64,000 nucleotides of DNA from Chitinibacter sp. FCG-7 (lineage in GTDB: Bacteria > Pseudomonadota > Gammaproteobacteria > Burkholderiales > Chitinibacteraceae), in assembly GCF_040047665.1 (NCBI RefSeq), contig NZ_CP157355.1, positions 124,001-188,000 of the forward strand, written 5' to 3'. Each line of letters begins with the position of its first letter. The stretch's first letter is position 1. The notes under the pieces are model-generated. The model was given only the letters and a program-made list of their open reading frames with translations. It did no database searches and had not been told where the DNA came from. Below, piece after piece: positions 20,729 to 30,641 of this stretch. The position numbers and the translations under genes were made by a program.

Positions 20729-20754
20729 GCCAAACGCCGACTTAAATTTTGCCA

Positions 20755-21558
20755 TCAACGTAAATCAGCCGGATCGCACCGCACTGCCTGACAAACACTC
20801 TGCAACCTTTGCCCACTTTCTTGCTGCAATGCCTCATCACCGAGAGCGATGGCAATCTCTAGCTGCAAGCGATAATCCTCAATCAGCCACGCTGGTTTGG
20901 CCAGCACGCGATCAAGCTCGAGCGCCGCCTGAATATGCGGCAAAGCGCCGCCTGCTTGCTGCTGCCTGAGCAATGCCAAAGCCTGCAGGCGATGTGCGTG
21001 GGCAATTTCAGCGCGCTCAGTAGCTGGGGCAGTGGCGAGTAATTGCCTACTGATCGCAGCCACCCGTGGCCAATCGAGCTTGCTGGCAGCGATTTTGGCC
21101 GCCAGATTGAGCTGCGCCCACTGTAAAGCACAGGGTTTGGCGCACAGCCGCTCTGATTCGGCCAGATACATGGCCGCCACACCCGCATCGGGCAAGGAGA
21201 TCATCGCCAATTGCAAGTACGCTTGCGCACGAATCGCCTCACCAAACAGCACCTGGGCAAGCAACGGCTTCAAGGTGCCTTGCGCAGCTTCCAACTGCCC
21301 CCGTTTTTGCTGCGCCTGAGCCAGACCCAGACGAGCCTGCCCCTGCCCCTGCCAATCGTCCAATGCCTGATAGCGAAGCAGCGTTTGCTGCCAATACTCG
21401 GCAGCAGAGGCTAAATCCTCCTGCCGTATTGCCCGTAAAGCCTTGCTGTGACTATCATGCACAGCCATACGCAGTGCAGGTATAGGCTCTTTGGGCGCAC
21501 TGGAGCACGCCCCTAACAGGGCAAGCAGCAAAAGCAAATTCAATCGTTGCCAAAACAT
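20755..21558 (-). CDS. TPR-repeat lipoprotein of the MCE operon
   Basis: 267 residues from ATG 21558 (MFWQRLNLLLLLALLGACSS), with a lipobox ending at Cys18. The mature part is all-helical with Ala/Leu/Gln-rich repeats typical of TPR units (for example ASAAEYWQQTLLRYQ and ARLGLAQAQQKRGQLEAAQ). No specific family was recognised. It is the last gene of the permease/ATPase-like/MCE operon. In many related operons this position is held by a PqiC-type auxiliary lipoprotein, but this one looks like a TPR scaffold. It probably works at the outer membrane or periplasm with the MCE protein. Confidence 0.65.
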   Translation of the reverse strand: MFWQRLNLLLLLALLGACSSAPKEPIPALRMAVHDSHSKALRAIRQEDLASAAEYWQQTLLRYQALDDWQGQGQARLGLAQAQQKRGQLEAAQGTLKPLLAQVLFGEAIRAQAYLQLAMISLPDAGVAAMYLAESERLCAKPCALQWAQLNLAAKIAASKLDWPRVAAISRQLLATAPATERAEIAHAHRLQALALLRQQQAGGALPHIQAALELDRVLAKPAWLIEDYRLQLEIAIALGDEALQQESGQRLQSVCQAVRCDPADLR

Positions 21559-21576
21559 GATCGGACTCTCCACGAC

Positions 21577-22551
21577 TTATCGACTTTCCACGACAGGCGC
21601 CGTCAGCGCGGGCCACTCAAGACTGCGGCTTAAAGGCCAGATCTGTTGCACCGCCTCCAGCGTTTGATCGCTGCGACGCAATAAATCGCCACCATCGCGC
21701 ACCATACCCGGAATCATCGGCGCCGATTGCTCCACGGTCGAGCGCAAAATCCGCATGCTGGCGCTGGCATCCTGCGTCATTGAATCAACACTGCGCAAAC
21801 TGGCGTCGGCACTACGCAGCATCGACGGCAGTTGCTGGGCCACCTCGCTGGCGATCAGATCGGCGCGGTTTAGAAATTGCTGGCTGCTTTGCAAATTGCT
21901 GCGCACTTCCTGATCAAGTAAACCATCGGTGCGTAAAAGCAGCTGGTCGATTTTCTCGCGCGTTTGGCGCACTTCAGCGGTAAGTTGCTGAACATTGCTC
22001 AGGGTCTGGCGAATATCGCCTTTAGGATCATTCAGATAGTCAAATGTCTGCTGAACCGAGTCAAAAATCGGCAAGGTGCGATTGCGCAAATCCAGCGCAA
22101 TATCCGACAAGCCCAAGGTGGCCGCAAAAGTGAGCACTCCGCCCTCCTGCATCACCGCCACATTGCTCGACCCACCCGAAATCTCGATGAAATGATCACC
22201 AATCACCCCGTCCTGCTGCAGCAAGGCAATCGAATCGAGCTTGATCCACTTCATATAGCGTTCTTCAACCAGAATCTCGACATCGACCTTGGCTTGCTCA
22301 TTGAGCGAGACTTCATCGACCACTCCAATCCGAAACCCCGACAGGCGCACCTGCAGACCCGGTGCCAGCCCTGCGCCGCTTTCGGCGACAAAGTGCAGAC
22401 GGGTTTTCGGATTAAACAAGCCCTGCCGCTCGGCCAGCACGGCAATCAGCACAATGACAATCAAGCCGATCACAGCGGCAAACACTCCGACGCGCCAGCC
22501 CAATAGCTGAAAACGCGGGTCGATATCTTTTAAAAACTGATGCTGTTTCAT
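21577..22551 (-). CDS. MCE/MlaD-family substrate-binding protein
   Basis: 324 residues. An N-terminal anchor (about 19-42, WRVGVFAAVIGLIVIVLIAV) is followed by one MCE domain (about 45-125) with VRLSGFRIGVVDEVSL. A long helical C-terminal part with heptad-like VQQLTAEVRQTREKIDQLLL follows, suggesting a needle or tunnel. MCE proteins are periplasmic lipid carriers or channels anchored in the inner membrane. It lies between the ATPase-like gene and the TPR lipoprotein, all closely spaced. Confidence 0.88.
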   Translation of the reverse strand: MKQHQFLKDIDPRFQLLGWRVGVFAAVIGLIVIVLIAVLAERQGLFNPKTRLHFVAESGAGLAPGLQVRLSGFRIGVVDEVSLNEQAKVDVEILVEERYMKWIKLDSIALLQQDGVIGDHFIEISGGSSNVAVMQEGGVLTFAATLGLSDIALDLRNRTLPIFDSVQQTFDYLNDPKGDIRQTLSNVQQLTAEVRQTREKIDQLLLRTDGLLDQEVRSNLQSSQQFLNRADLIASEVAQQLPSMLRSADASLRSVDSMTQDASASMRILRSTVEQSAPMIPGMVRDGGDLLRRSDQTLEAVQQIWPLSRSLEWPALTAPVVESR

Positions 22552-22554
22552 GAC

Positions 22555-23145
22555 TCAAGCCATATCATCGTGAGGTTCGGTTAGCAATTGAACGGGGGTA
22601 TATCCTGCTGGAACTTCACCAGAAACAATCAGGATGCGATACTCAACCCCGGTATATGCATCGTGTAATTGGGCGAGCAAGCTATTGCGGTGGCGTGATT
22701 GCTGCAGCCAGGCCAGCCATTCGTGCTCGATCAGCAAAAATCGGGGCTGCTGCAACAAGGCACGCAGCAAAGCAGCAAGTCGGCGATGCGGCGTATCAAG
22801 CTGCGCAGGCAGCAAAGCCAGATTGTGCATCAGCAGCTGGTGGTCAAATTCAAAGGGCGCAAGCACAGCCTGCAAGTGCGCATCCAGCTCGGCCAGACTC
22901 TCGCCCGAGTGATACCAGCTGGGCAGCACAATATTTTCCCACACGCGCAGATTACTGACAAAAACCGGCTTGGCCTCCAGAATGCCCAAAGCGCCCTGCT
23001 CCAGCAAATGAATGCGTCGCGCCAGCTCGCTAATCAGCAACTGGCTGGCGTCTTCATCATCAAGCACAAAGGCGTAATTGCCTGGGCGAGCCAGCGGATC
23101 GGGAATACATTGCCACTGACGTGGCGTTTTCATATTCAGCGCCAT
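22555..23145 (-). CDS. Degenerate ABC ATPase-like protein in the MCE operon
   Basis: 196 residues from ATG 23145 (MALNMKTPRQWQC), 4 bases after the permease stop. It occupies the place of the MlaF-type ATPase and keeps parts of the ABC ATPase layout: FVSNLRVWENIVLPSWYH resembles the Q-loop region and HRRLAALLRALLQQPRFLLI resembles the stretch from signature to Walker B. However, no GxxGxGKS/T Walker A is present (DDEDASQLLISELARR stands there). The LSGGQ signature is absent, Walker B ends IEHE rather than DEP, and the H-loop region reads VSGE. Hence it cannot be expected to hydrolyse ATP in the usual way. The frame is intact, so it is probably a retained, non-catalytic subunit rather than a decayed gene. 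Confidence 0.6.
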   Translation of the reverse strand: MALNMKTPRQWQCIPDPLARPGNYAFVLDDEDASQLLISELARRIHLLEQGALGILEAKPVFVSNLRVWENIVLPSWYHSGESLAELDAHLQAVLAPFEFDHQLLMHNLALLPAQLDTPHRRLAALLRALLQQPRFLLIEHEWLAWLQQSRHRNSLLAQLHDAYTGVEYRILIVSGEVPAGYTPVQLLTEPHDDMA

Positions 23146-23149
23146 CCAT

Positions 23150-23866
23150 CTACACCAAAAAAGCCCAACATAAATCAAGCGCAAACAGCGCAAACAGCCC
23201 GCGCATCACCGCCCGCGATGCAGCACGCGGAATCTCAGTAGCGCTCAGTTGCACGTTCAAACCCGCCTGACAAGCCAGAATGCCGCCCGCCAGACCAAAG
23301 CTCGCCGCCTTGGCCAGACACAGCAGCACTTCTTCCATTTTCAGAATACGCTCCAGTGCCAGCACCTGATAGCTCGCGTCCCAGCCAGCGATCATCAACA
23401 CACCGCCCAGCATGGCACCCAGCGCCATACAGGCGGTCAGCAGCACGGCCGAACTCATCATGCCCATCACACGCGGAAAAATCAGATAGCTGCTAACTGC
23501 AATATCCATGCGCTCCAGCTCGCGCACCTCGCCATTAATCCGCATCGTCGCCAGCTCAATAGCAATGGCCGAAGCCGAACGCGCCATCACAATCAGCACC
23601 GTCAGCAACGGTGCCAGCTCGGTAAAGGTCAGCGATCCCAGCAGGCGCATCGCTGCATCGCGGCTTTGCCCGTATTGGCCATGCAATTGCGCCACCACAA
23701 TGCCACCGAGGGCAAAACCGATAAAAAACATCAGCCAGGCCGCTTCATTGGCCGTGAAATAAACCTGTTTTAAATACACCCTGCGCACCGGAGCACGGGC
23801 AAAACCCGAAAAAGCGCGCAATAAATAATGCCGCAACCATCTTTTCAAAACACAAATCCCACCCAT
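23150..23866 (-). CDS. MlaE-family permease
   Basis: 238 residues with four to five membrane segments. It matches the MlaE permease family, with ELAPLLTVLIVMARSASAIAIELATMRINGEVRELERM, the conserved coupling-helix region. It would form the inner-membrane channel that passes lipids to the MCE protein. It is the first gene of the operon, divergent from trxB. The normal partner ATPase is replaced here by a degenerate homologue. Confidence 0.85.
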   Translation of the reverse strand: MGGICVLKRWLRHYLLRAFSGFARAPVRRVYLKQVYFTANEAAWLMFFIGFALGGIVVAQLHGQYGQSRDAAMRLLGSLTFTELAPLLTVLIVMARSASAIAIELATMRINGEVRELERMDIAVSSYLIFPRVMGMMSSAVLLTACMALGAMLGGVLMIAGWDASYQVLALERILKMEEVLLCLAKAASFGLAGGILACQAGLNVQLSATEIPRAASRAVMRGLFALFALDLCWAFLV

Positions 23867-23965
23867 CTAAACAGAAATGCAAACAGGCGCAGCACAGCGG
23901 TGCGCAGCCAGCGCTATCGCCACGATAGCAACAAACGAATAGAACGTCACCGCACAAAGCTTTAA

Positions 23966-24988
<1,023 letters not shown>

Positions 24989-24995
24989 AATAGTG

Positions 24996-25044
24996 AGGTA
25001 TATACCTGCAGAGCAATCTGCACCTAGCCTGCAGGGCAATACCC
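24996..25044. repeat. Short dispersed GGTATA/ATACCC element, copy 2
   Basis: A segment running from GAGGTATATACCTGCAG to TGCAGGGCAATACCC in the gap between trxB and its terminator. The ends and centre resemble the copies at 1349, 26700 and 31956. It lies inside the trxB 3' untranslated region. Confidence 0.5.
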
Positions 25045-25048
25045 TAAC

Positions 25049-25081
25049 GCCCCGGATAATTGATTTTATCCGGGGCTTTTT
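25049..25081 (+). terminator. Terminator of trxB
   Basis: GCCCCGGATAA (25049-25059) and TTATCCGGGGC (25066-25076) form an 11-bp perfect stem with a 6-base loop, followed by TTTTT (25077-25081). A textbook intrinsic terminator. Confidence 0.93.
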
Positions 25082-25402
25082 GATTGCTGTACGGTCACAA
25101 GCATCGCGGCAGCACCAGTATGGTGCACCGCAACGAGCTGACCGCGATCTTTCACCATATCTGTTGCATAGATTCAATATGCAGAAAAAAATGATGTGCT
25201 GTCTTTAAATTGACATACATAATTGACATGCTTGCTGGGCTGTACTCGGGGCCAGGTCACTGATCAAAAGTGTTCACGCAAGGCGCAAAGTCAAAGACAA
25301 GTACAAGCTGTACCGCGAGACCAAGCCACGCCGCATGAGCACTTTGGGTTTAAGACTGCCAAGGCCAAGAATTACTGGTTTAACCTTCAAAGAGGAATCA
25401 CC
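25082..25402. other. Gap between trxB terminator and a small gene
   Basis: No gene is recognised here. Two TTGACA hexamers at 25210-25215 and 25223-25228 lie in a direct repeat, ATTGACATRC, spaced 13 bases apart. No matching -10 hexamer is clear. A reading frame leads into the small gene from about 25223, but it looks unlike protein and no SD supports an early start. Confidence 0.4.
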
Positions 25403-25594
25403 ATGTCTCTGCCGTCTACGTTCAAAACCTCTCGTCAACGTCGTTCTTTGGAAGAAGCACAGCGCAATATGGAAATCGCTGTGATGGGCACGTACCGGAA
25501 ACAATTTGAAACCAAACGCCAGATCCGCAACGCCTTGGCCGATCTGGCCGCAGAGCGGGCCGAAAAATCGCTCGATTACCTCGAACAAGCCTGA
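25403..25594 (+). CDS. Small charged protein of unknown function
   Basis: 63 residues from ATG 25403 (MSLPSTFKTSRQRRSLEEAQ), with an AGAGGAA site 7 bases upstream. The protein is rich in Arg, Glu and Ala and would form one long helix (about residues 15-60). No family was recognised. The clear ribosome site, the terminator just behind it and the consistent composition support a real gene. Its job is unknown. Confidence 0.6.
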   Translation: MSLPSTFKTSRQRRSLEEAQRNMEIAVMGTYRKQFETKRQIRNALADLAAERAEKSLDYLEQA

Positions 25595-25613
25595 CCAAAC
25601 GCAGCCCGCATTC

Positions 25614-25641
25614 AACCCCCGATATTTATCGGGGGTTTTTT
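25614..25641 (+). terminator. Terminator after the small protein gene
   Basis: AACCCCCGATA (25614-25624) and TATCGGGGGTT (25627-25637) make an 11-bp stem with a two-base TT centre, followed by a T-run to 25641. It lies 19 bases after the stop of the 63-residue gene. Confidence 0.9.
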
Positions 25642-25693
25642 GTGCCTAACTTAATCTTCATCTTTCAAACCATGAAAACACTAAGAAACCTGA

Positions 25694-25969
25694 TTGATAT
25701 TAATTAACTTGCTTGTGATCGCTTCGGCCATCCTACTGAGTACGTTTGGAAACCCGACAACCATCAATCATTCATTTGCCATTTACGCGCCATTCATATC
25801 CACAGCACTCGGGGCAAGTTTATTAATTGTCGGACTGTACGCATTTTTTACCAAGAAGATAGCCATCAGCCTAGAAGCTCAACAACGCGCAATATGCGCA
25901 CTGCTTCTCGTATCGGGTACGCTACTGCTTTATGTTGGGGGCAGATGGCTATGGGCATGGTTTTATTAA
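25694..25969 (+). CDS. Small hydrophobic membrane protein, unknown
   Basis: Up to 91 residues with three predicted membrane helices (about 1-20, 30-53, 65-88) and the C-terminus GGRWLWAWFY. The first codon is a TTG at 25694, and TTG 25709 and GTG 25715 are alternatives; no clear Shine-Dalgarno site decides. No family recognised. Confidence 0.45.
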   Translation: MILINLLVIASAILLSTFGNPTTINHSFAIYAPFISTALGASLLIVGLYAFFTKKIAISLEAQQRAICALLLVSGTLLLYVGGRWLWAWFY

Positions 25970-26030
25970 TCAGATTAACGCTGAAGGTAGGAAGCCAAGC
26001 CAAAACGACACGATTGAAGTAAAGATTGTG

Positions 26031-26639
26031 TCACGGCCGCCAAGCCCCCAGCTCGGCCAGTTGTTCGGCTAATTCTTCGGCCATCATCGCGTAGCCAGCT
26101 GCATTCGGGTGTACTGCATCGCTTTTGAGTGACGATTTGGCGAGGATGGTTTCCAGTATTTCGTCATTGAGCGCAATCTCGTATTGCTCGGCCAACTCGG
26201 CGTATAAAGGGGCGGTATCGAGCCCCAAACCCAATTTGGGCACGCCGATCAGCAAGAGTGGAATCTTGCGCCGCTGCAACTCCTCAATCATCAAACCCAG
26301 CTCCCGCTTGGTCTGCGCGGCGTCCAGCTTTTGCAGAAAATCATTGCCACCCAGACACAGCAACACCAATTTGGGCTTGGTCTCGTCCAGCGTATTCACA
26401 AACCGCGTTCGAGCCTGAGCTGCAGTTTCTCCCGGCACGCCAGCGTTCACGATGTCCCAGCCGGTTTTGGCGGCCAAACGCGCCGGATAGGCTTGCTCCT
26501 CCGTTGCGCCAGTGCCAAAGGTGAGGCTATCGCCAAACGCCAGCACAACACTGCCTGCAGGCAGGGGAGCAAGTTCTGGCGTTTTGCCACAGGCTGTGAA
26601 TAGCATCAGGCAGCAAGAGAGCAAAAACCAGCGCAGCAT
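26031..26639 (-). CDS. GDSL/SGNH-family esterase lipoprotein
   Basis: 202 residues with a lipoprotein signal ending LFTAC (Cys17). The SGNH blocks are present: AFGDSLTFGTG (Ser38 nucleophile), an NAGVPGETAAQ block, LGGNDFLQ, and DAVHPNAAGY with the Asp-His pair. It resembles TesA-like arylesterase/lysophospholipase/thioesterase enzymes acting on acyl esters, here tethered in the periplasm or outer membrane. It follows sdaA in the same direction with a dispersed repeat between. Confidence 0.85.
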   Translation of the reverse strand: MLRWFLLSCCLMLFTACGKTPELAPLPAGSVVLAFGDSLTFGTGATEEQAYPARLAAKTGWDIVNAGVPGETAAQARTRFVNTLDETKPKLVLLCLGGNDFLQKLDAAQTKRELGLMIEELQRRKIPLLLIGVPKLGLGLDTAPLYAELAEQYEIALNDEILETILAKSSLKSDAVHPNAAGYAMMAEELAEQLAELGAWRP

Positions 26640-26699
26640 AGTTCTATCCTTGTGGTGATCCAGATCATCAAAACGTAACTACATCAGCCATGCTCTCCA

Positions 26700-26761
26700 C
26701 AATACCCATACAGGTATTGCCATACAGAAAATCATTAACAATACCTACAAGGCAATACCCC
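26700..26761. repeat. Short dispersed GGTATT/ATACCC element, copy 3
   Basis: Contains AATACCCATACAGGTATTGCC, then after an AT-rich centre AATACCTACAAGGCAATACCCC, directly before the sdaA stop codon. It forms the whole gap between sdaA and the GDSL gene and shares its word pattern with the copies at 1349 and 24996. Confidence 0.5.
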
Positions 26762-28185
26762 TAACACTCAGGTTGAGCCACGGTCAGCGCGAGGCCGCCG
26801 AGCGAGGTTTCCTTATAGCTGTTTTTCATATCCAGCCCGGTGCGATACATAGTTTCAATCACTTTATCGAGGCTGACCAGATGCTCGCCGTCTTCCAGTA
26901 GCGCAAGCTGGGCAATTTTAATCGCCTTCTCGGCGGCGACGCCGTTACGTTCCACGCACGGCACTTGCACCTGGCCGCCAACCGGATCGCACGTCAGCCC
27001 CAGATGATGCTCCATCGCAATTTCGGCGGCGTTTTCCACTTGCGCCAGCGTGCCGCCCAGCACCGCGCAATACGCGCCCGCTGCCATTGAGCACGCCACG
27101 CCCACTTCGCCCTGACAGCCGACTTCGGCACCGGAAATCGACGCATTCATTTTGTACAGCATGCCAATCGCGGCAGCGGTGAGCAGGAAATCGACAATGC
27201 CTTCATCGCTGGCATCGGGTGTGAAATCCCGATAATACTGCAGCACCGCCGGAATAATGCCCGCCGCGCCATTGGTCGGCGCCGTTACCACGCGCCCGCC
27301 GCTGGCGTTTTCTTCCGACACGGCCATGGCATACAGCATCGGCCACAACATCACATCGGCGCGCCCCTCCATATGCATCGCGGAGAGGCGCTGATACAGC
27401 GCCGGAGCGCGGCGCTTGACAGCAAAAGGCCCCGGCAAACGGCCTTCATGTTTGCAGCCTTGCGCCACGCAGCCCTGCATGACCGCCGCAATCTCCAGCA
27501 GTTGCGCGCGGATTTCTGCTTCGGCACGGCCATCACGATCAGTTTGCTGACGCAGCGCCAGCTCGTTAGCCAATACAATCTGCGCCATGCTGAGCCCATG
27601 CGTGCGGCATTGCGCCATCAGCTCGGCACTACTGTGAAACGGATAGGGAATCGCTGTGGCAGCGGGCGGCGGCGCCGCATCCCACTGCGAGGCCGACACA
27701 ATAAAGCCACCGCCGACCGAAAAATACGTCTCGCGCAGCAGCAAAGCCCCAGCCGCATCAAACGCGCTGATGCGCATGCCATTGGCGTGTTGCGGCAGAA
27801 ACAGATGTTTGTGCAATTGCAGATCGGTCTGCGGATTAAACGCAATGGCATGCTGGCCAGCTAAATTGAGCATGGCGCCGCTGCGCAGCGCCTGCATGCG
27901 GGGTGCAATCTGCGCCGGATCAATACCCTGTGGTGTATTGCCCTCCAGACCAAGTATGGCGGCGTCTATAGTGCCATGCCCCTCACCTGTTAACGCGAGC
28001 GAGCCATAGAGCTCAATGCGGATTTGAACCACCTGCGCCAATACACCCGCCGCCTGCTGCGCATCGGAGACCAGAGCATCGGAGACCAGAGCATCCGCAA
28101 AGGCTTTGCTCGCCAGCATGGGCCCGACCGTGTGCGAGCTTGATGGGCCGATGCCGATTTTGAACAGATCAAATACGCTGAGCAT
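26761..28185 (-). CDS. sdaA: L-serine ammonia-lyase
   Basis: 474 residues from ATG 28185 ([21 protein letters not shown]), the family start; the longer reading is unsupported. The [4Fe-4S] serine dehydratase has an N-terminal beta domain (GIGPSSSHT) and a C-terminal alpha domain with conserved cysteines ([23 protein letters not shown], then [14 protein letters not shown]). It deaminates serine to pyruvate. It has an in-frame 15-base tandem duplication giving [11 protein letters not shown] near the N-terminus. Confidence 0.95.
   Translation of the reverse strand: MLSVFDLFKIGIGPSSSHTVGPMLASKAFADALVSDALVSDAQQAAGVLAQVVQIRIELYGSLALTGEGHGTIDAAILGLEGNTPQGIDPAQIAPRMQALRSGAMLNLAGQHAIAFNPQTDLQLHKHLFLPQHANGMRISAFDAAGALLLRETYFSVGGGFIVSASQWDAAPPPAATAIPYPFHSSAELMAQCRTHGLSMAQIVLANELALRQQTDRDGRAEAEIRAQLLEIAAVMQGCVAQGCKHEGRLPGPFAVKRRAPALYQRLSAMHMEGRADVMLWPMLYAMAVSEENASGGRVVTAPTNGAAGIIPAVLQYYRDFTPDASDEGIVDFLLTAAAIGMLYKMNASISGAEVGCQGEVGVACSMAAGAYCAVLGGTLAQVENAAEIAMEHHLGLTCDPVGGQVQVPCVERNGVAAEKAIKIAQLALLEDGEHLVSLDKVIETMYRTGLDMKNSYKETSLGGLALTVAQPEC
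28061..28090. repeat. 15-base tandem duplication inside sdaA
   Basis: GCATCGGAGACCAGA occurs twice in a row (28061-28075, 28076-28090) followed by a partial GCATC. It adds five residues (ALVSD on the minus strand) in frame. It probably arose by slippage and could vary between strains. Confidence 0.85.
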
Positions 28186-28272
28186 GAAGCCATCCTTGAA
28201 TGCCAATAATGCAATCAACGATAGCCAGCACGCCCATCAGCAGCAATACCGACTAACCCCATCCCCGCGCAC

Positions 28273-30057
28273 TTACGCGGTCTCGCCTTCATCGTGTAAC
28301 TGCAGCGCCCACATCTGCGCATAGACGCCTGCAGCCGCCAGCAGCTCGCGATGCGTGCCGCGCTCGACAATCTGCCCATGCTGCATCACCAGAATTTCGT
28401 CGGCATCCGAAATCGTCGACAGCCGATGTGCAACAACGAGCGTCGTGCGATTCGCTGAAATGGCTTTCAGCTCGGCCTGAATGGCTTTTTCGGTTTGCGA
28501 ATCAAGCGCGCTGGTCGCTTCGTCAAAAATCAAGATTGGTGGATTTTTCAGCACGGTACGCGCAATCGCCACGCGTTGTTTTTCGCCGCCCGACAATTTC
28601 AAACCACGCTCACCGACGGTGGTTTCAAACCCATCGGGCAATTGCATGATGAAATCGTAGATATGCGCCGATTTGGCCGCTTCGATCACTTCTTCTCGAC
28701 TCGCGCTCGGTTTGCCATAGGCGATGTTGTAATAAATCGTGTCGTTGAACAGCACGGTGTCTTGCGGCACGATACCAATTTGCGCACGCAAATTGCTTTG
28801 TGCCAGCTCGCGCACATCATGGCCATTAATGCGAATTGCGCCCTGGTTCACATCGTAAAAACGATATAGCAGCCGCGACAAGGTTGATTTGCCCGCGCCA
28901 CTGGAGCCCACCACTGCCACAGTTTTACCAGCCGGAATCTGAAAGCTGATGCCGTGCAAAATCGGCCGGTTGCTGTCGTAGGCAAAATCGACGTTGCTGA
29001 ACTCAACACTGGCATTGTCCAGATTGACGGTTTTGGCGTTATCACTGTCTTTGATCTCGGCATTGCGTGCCATTAGGCCAAACATTTTTTCCATATCGGC
29101 CAGCGAATTTTTAATTTCGCGATAGACAAAACCGAGGAAATTCAGCGGGCCATACAGCTGCAACAGGAAGGCATTGACCAGCACCAAATCGCCCAAGGTC
29201 ATCGTACCCTTCACCACGCCATTGGCTGCCATCCCCACCAGCAAAGTCACACCCACGGCGATAATCGACGCTTGGCCAGCGTTTAGAAACGACAGCGACA
29301 CCTGATTTTTAACTGCCGCCGATTCCCATTTACTCAGGCTGTGATCATAGCGCTCGGCTTCCCAGCGCTCATTGCCAAAATACTTCACCGTTTCGTAATT
29401 GATCAGGCTATCGATCGCGCGGGTATTGGCTTTGGAATCGAGATCATTCATATCACGACGAAAGTGCATTCGCCATTCGGTCACACCCAAGGTGAAACCG
29501 ATATACAACGCAATCGTCGCAAACGTCACCGCTGCAAAGGTCCAGTGATATTTTTGCAGCAAAATCGCCGCCACCAGGCCGATTTCGACCAAGGTCGGCA
29601 GGATATTGAACAGCGTGAAATTGAGTAAAAACGAAATGCCCTTGGTGCCGCGATCAATATCGCGGCTCATGCCGCCGGTTTGACGCTCCAAATGAAAACG
29701 CAACGATAGGCGATGTAAATGCTCAAACACCTGCAGCGCAATTTTGCGGATCGCGCCTTGCGTGACTTTGGCAAAGACTGCATCACGCATCTCGCCCAAC
29801 ACCGCCGAGCTTAGTCGCAACGCGCCATAGCCCAGAATCAACGTTACCGGCAAAGCCAGCGCCAGATCTTTGGCCGCCATTAAATCGACAATATCTTTGA
29901 GCACCAGCGGCACCGCCACATTGGCAAGCTTGGCCAGCACCAATAAGCTGAGCGCCAGCACCACGCGCCATTTGTATTGCAGCAAATACGGCAACAGGGT
30001 CTTCAAGGTTTTCCAGTTATTGCCACCCTCGATGGGCGCGGTGCTACTTGGTCGCAT
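28273..30057 (-). CDS. Atm1/ABCB7-type ABC exporter
   Basis: 594 residues with six predicted membrane helices (about 25-310) and an ATPase domain holding GSSGAGKST (Walker A), the signature KLSGGEKQRVAIAR and Walker B ILIFDEATSALD. The segment SLINYETVKYFGNE between membrane helices is characteristic of the Atm1 subfamily, which exports glutathione-linked metal or persulfide compounds. Fe-S or heavy metal homeostasis is the likely role, by family knowledge. Its ATG overlaps the apaG stop (TAATG). Confidence 0.9.
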   Translation of the reverse strand: MRPSSTAPIEGGNNWKTLKTLLPYLLQYKWRVVLALSLLVLAKLANVAVPLVLKDIVDLMAAKDLALALPVTLILGYGALRLSSAVLGEMRDAVFAKVTQGAIRKIALQVFEHLHRLSLRFHLERQTGGMSRDIDRGTKGISFLLNFTLFNILPTLVEIGLVAAILLQKYHWTFAAVTFATIALYIGFTLGVTEWRMHFRRDMNDLDSKANTRAIDSLINYETVKYFGNERWEAERYDHSLSKWESAAVKNQVSLSFLNAGQASIIAVGVTLLVGMAANGVVKGTMTLGDLVLVNAFLLQLYGPLNFLGFVYREIKNSLADMEKMFGLMARNAEIKDSDNAKTVNLDNASVEFSNVDFAYDSNRPILHGISFQIPAGKTVAVVGSSGAGKSTLSRLLYRFYDVNQGAIRINGHDVRELAQSNLRAQIGIVPQDTVLFNDTIYYNIAYGKPSASREEVIEAAKSAHIYDFIMQLPDGFETTVGERGLKLSGGEKQRVAIARTVLKNPPILIFDEATSALDSQTEKAIQAELKAISANRTTLVVAHRLSTISDADEILVMQHGQIVERGTHRELLAAAGVYAQMWALQLHDEGETA

Positions 30058-30434
30058 TAATGCAGAGTCCTTGGCATAGAGAGTACAAATTGGGCGATTT
30101 CGGCTTCAAATTCGGTGCCATCAGCGGCGATCATCTGATAAGTACCGCGCATCGTACCCACTGGCGTGGCTAGGGTGACGCCGCTGGTGTATTCGAAAAC
30201 TTCCCCAGGTGCCAGCTCGGGATGCTCACCAATCACGCCAAGCCCGCGCACTTCCTGCGTTTTGCCACCGGCGTCTTCGATAATCCAGTGCCGCGCGATC
30301 AGCTTGGCGGTAATGCTGCCCGCGTTTTCAATCGTGATTTGATAGGCAAAAGTGTATTGCTCGGCTGCTTCGTCCGATTGCTCGGGCAAATAAAACGGCC
30401 GCGCAGTGACGCGAATTTGATAGCTGTGTTCCAT
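30057..30434 (-). CDS. apaG: ApaG (Co2+/Mg2+ efflux-associated) protein
   Basis: 125 residues from ATG 30434 (MEHSYQIRVTARPFYLPEQ), the usual family length; the longer upstream reading adds unrelated residues. It is a small fibronectin III-like domain with VIGEHPELAPGEVFEYTSG and TPVGTMRGTYQM. ApaG is linked to resistance to cobalt and to magnesium efflux. The gene overlaps the exporter start by one base and is divergent from rpe. Confidence 0.95.
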   Translation of the reverse strand: MEHSYQIRVTARPFYLPEQSDEAAEQYTFAYQITIENAGSITAKLIARHWIIEDAGGKTQEVRGLGVIGEHPELAPGEVFEYTSGVTLATPVGTMRGTYQMIAADGTEFEAEIAQFVLSMPRTLH

Positions 30435-30641
30435 ATATTGATCCCCATAAAACCCATGCAAAGTTTTATCGCAAGGCAGTGATGCAAGAAAACTTTTCCA
30501 ACTGATCACGAACAAATGCGGCCAAAGTTCAGAATACCAATCCACACGCCATCATATCGCGACAATTTGTTGCTAATCAGGATGGTTTTATCACGCAGTG
30601 GCAAACTGGCATAATACCCGCCAACCTTCAGGGAGATTCAC

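Noticed and set aside
25223..25402. N-terminal extension of the 63-residue protein, or an overlapping basic frame (KVKDKYKLYRETK)
   Set aside because: No start with a ribosome site and no conserved pattern; the AGAGGAA site supports ATG 25403.
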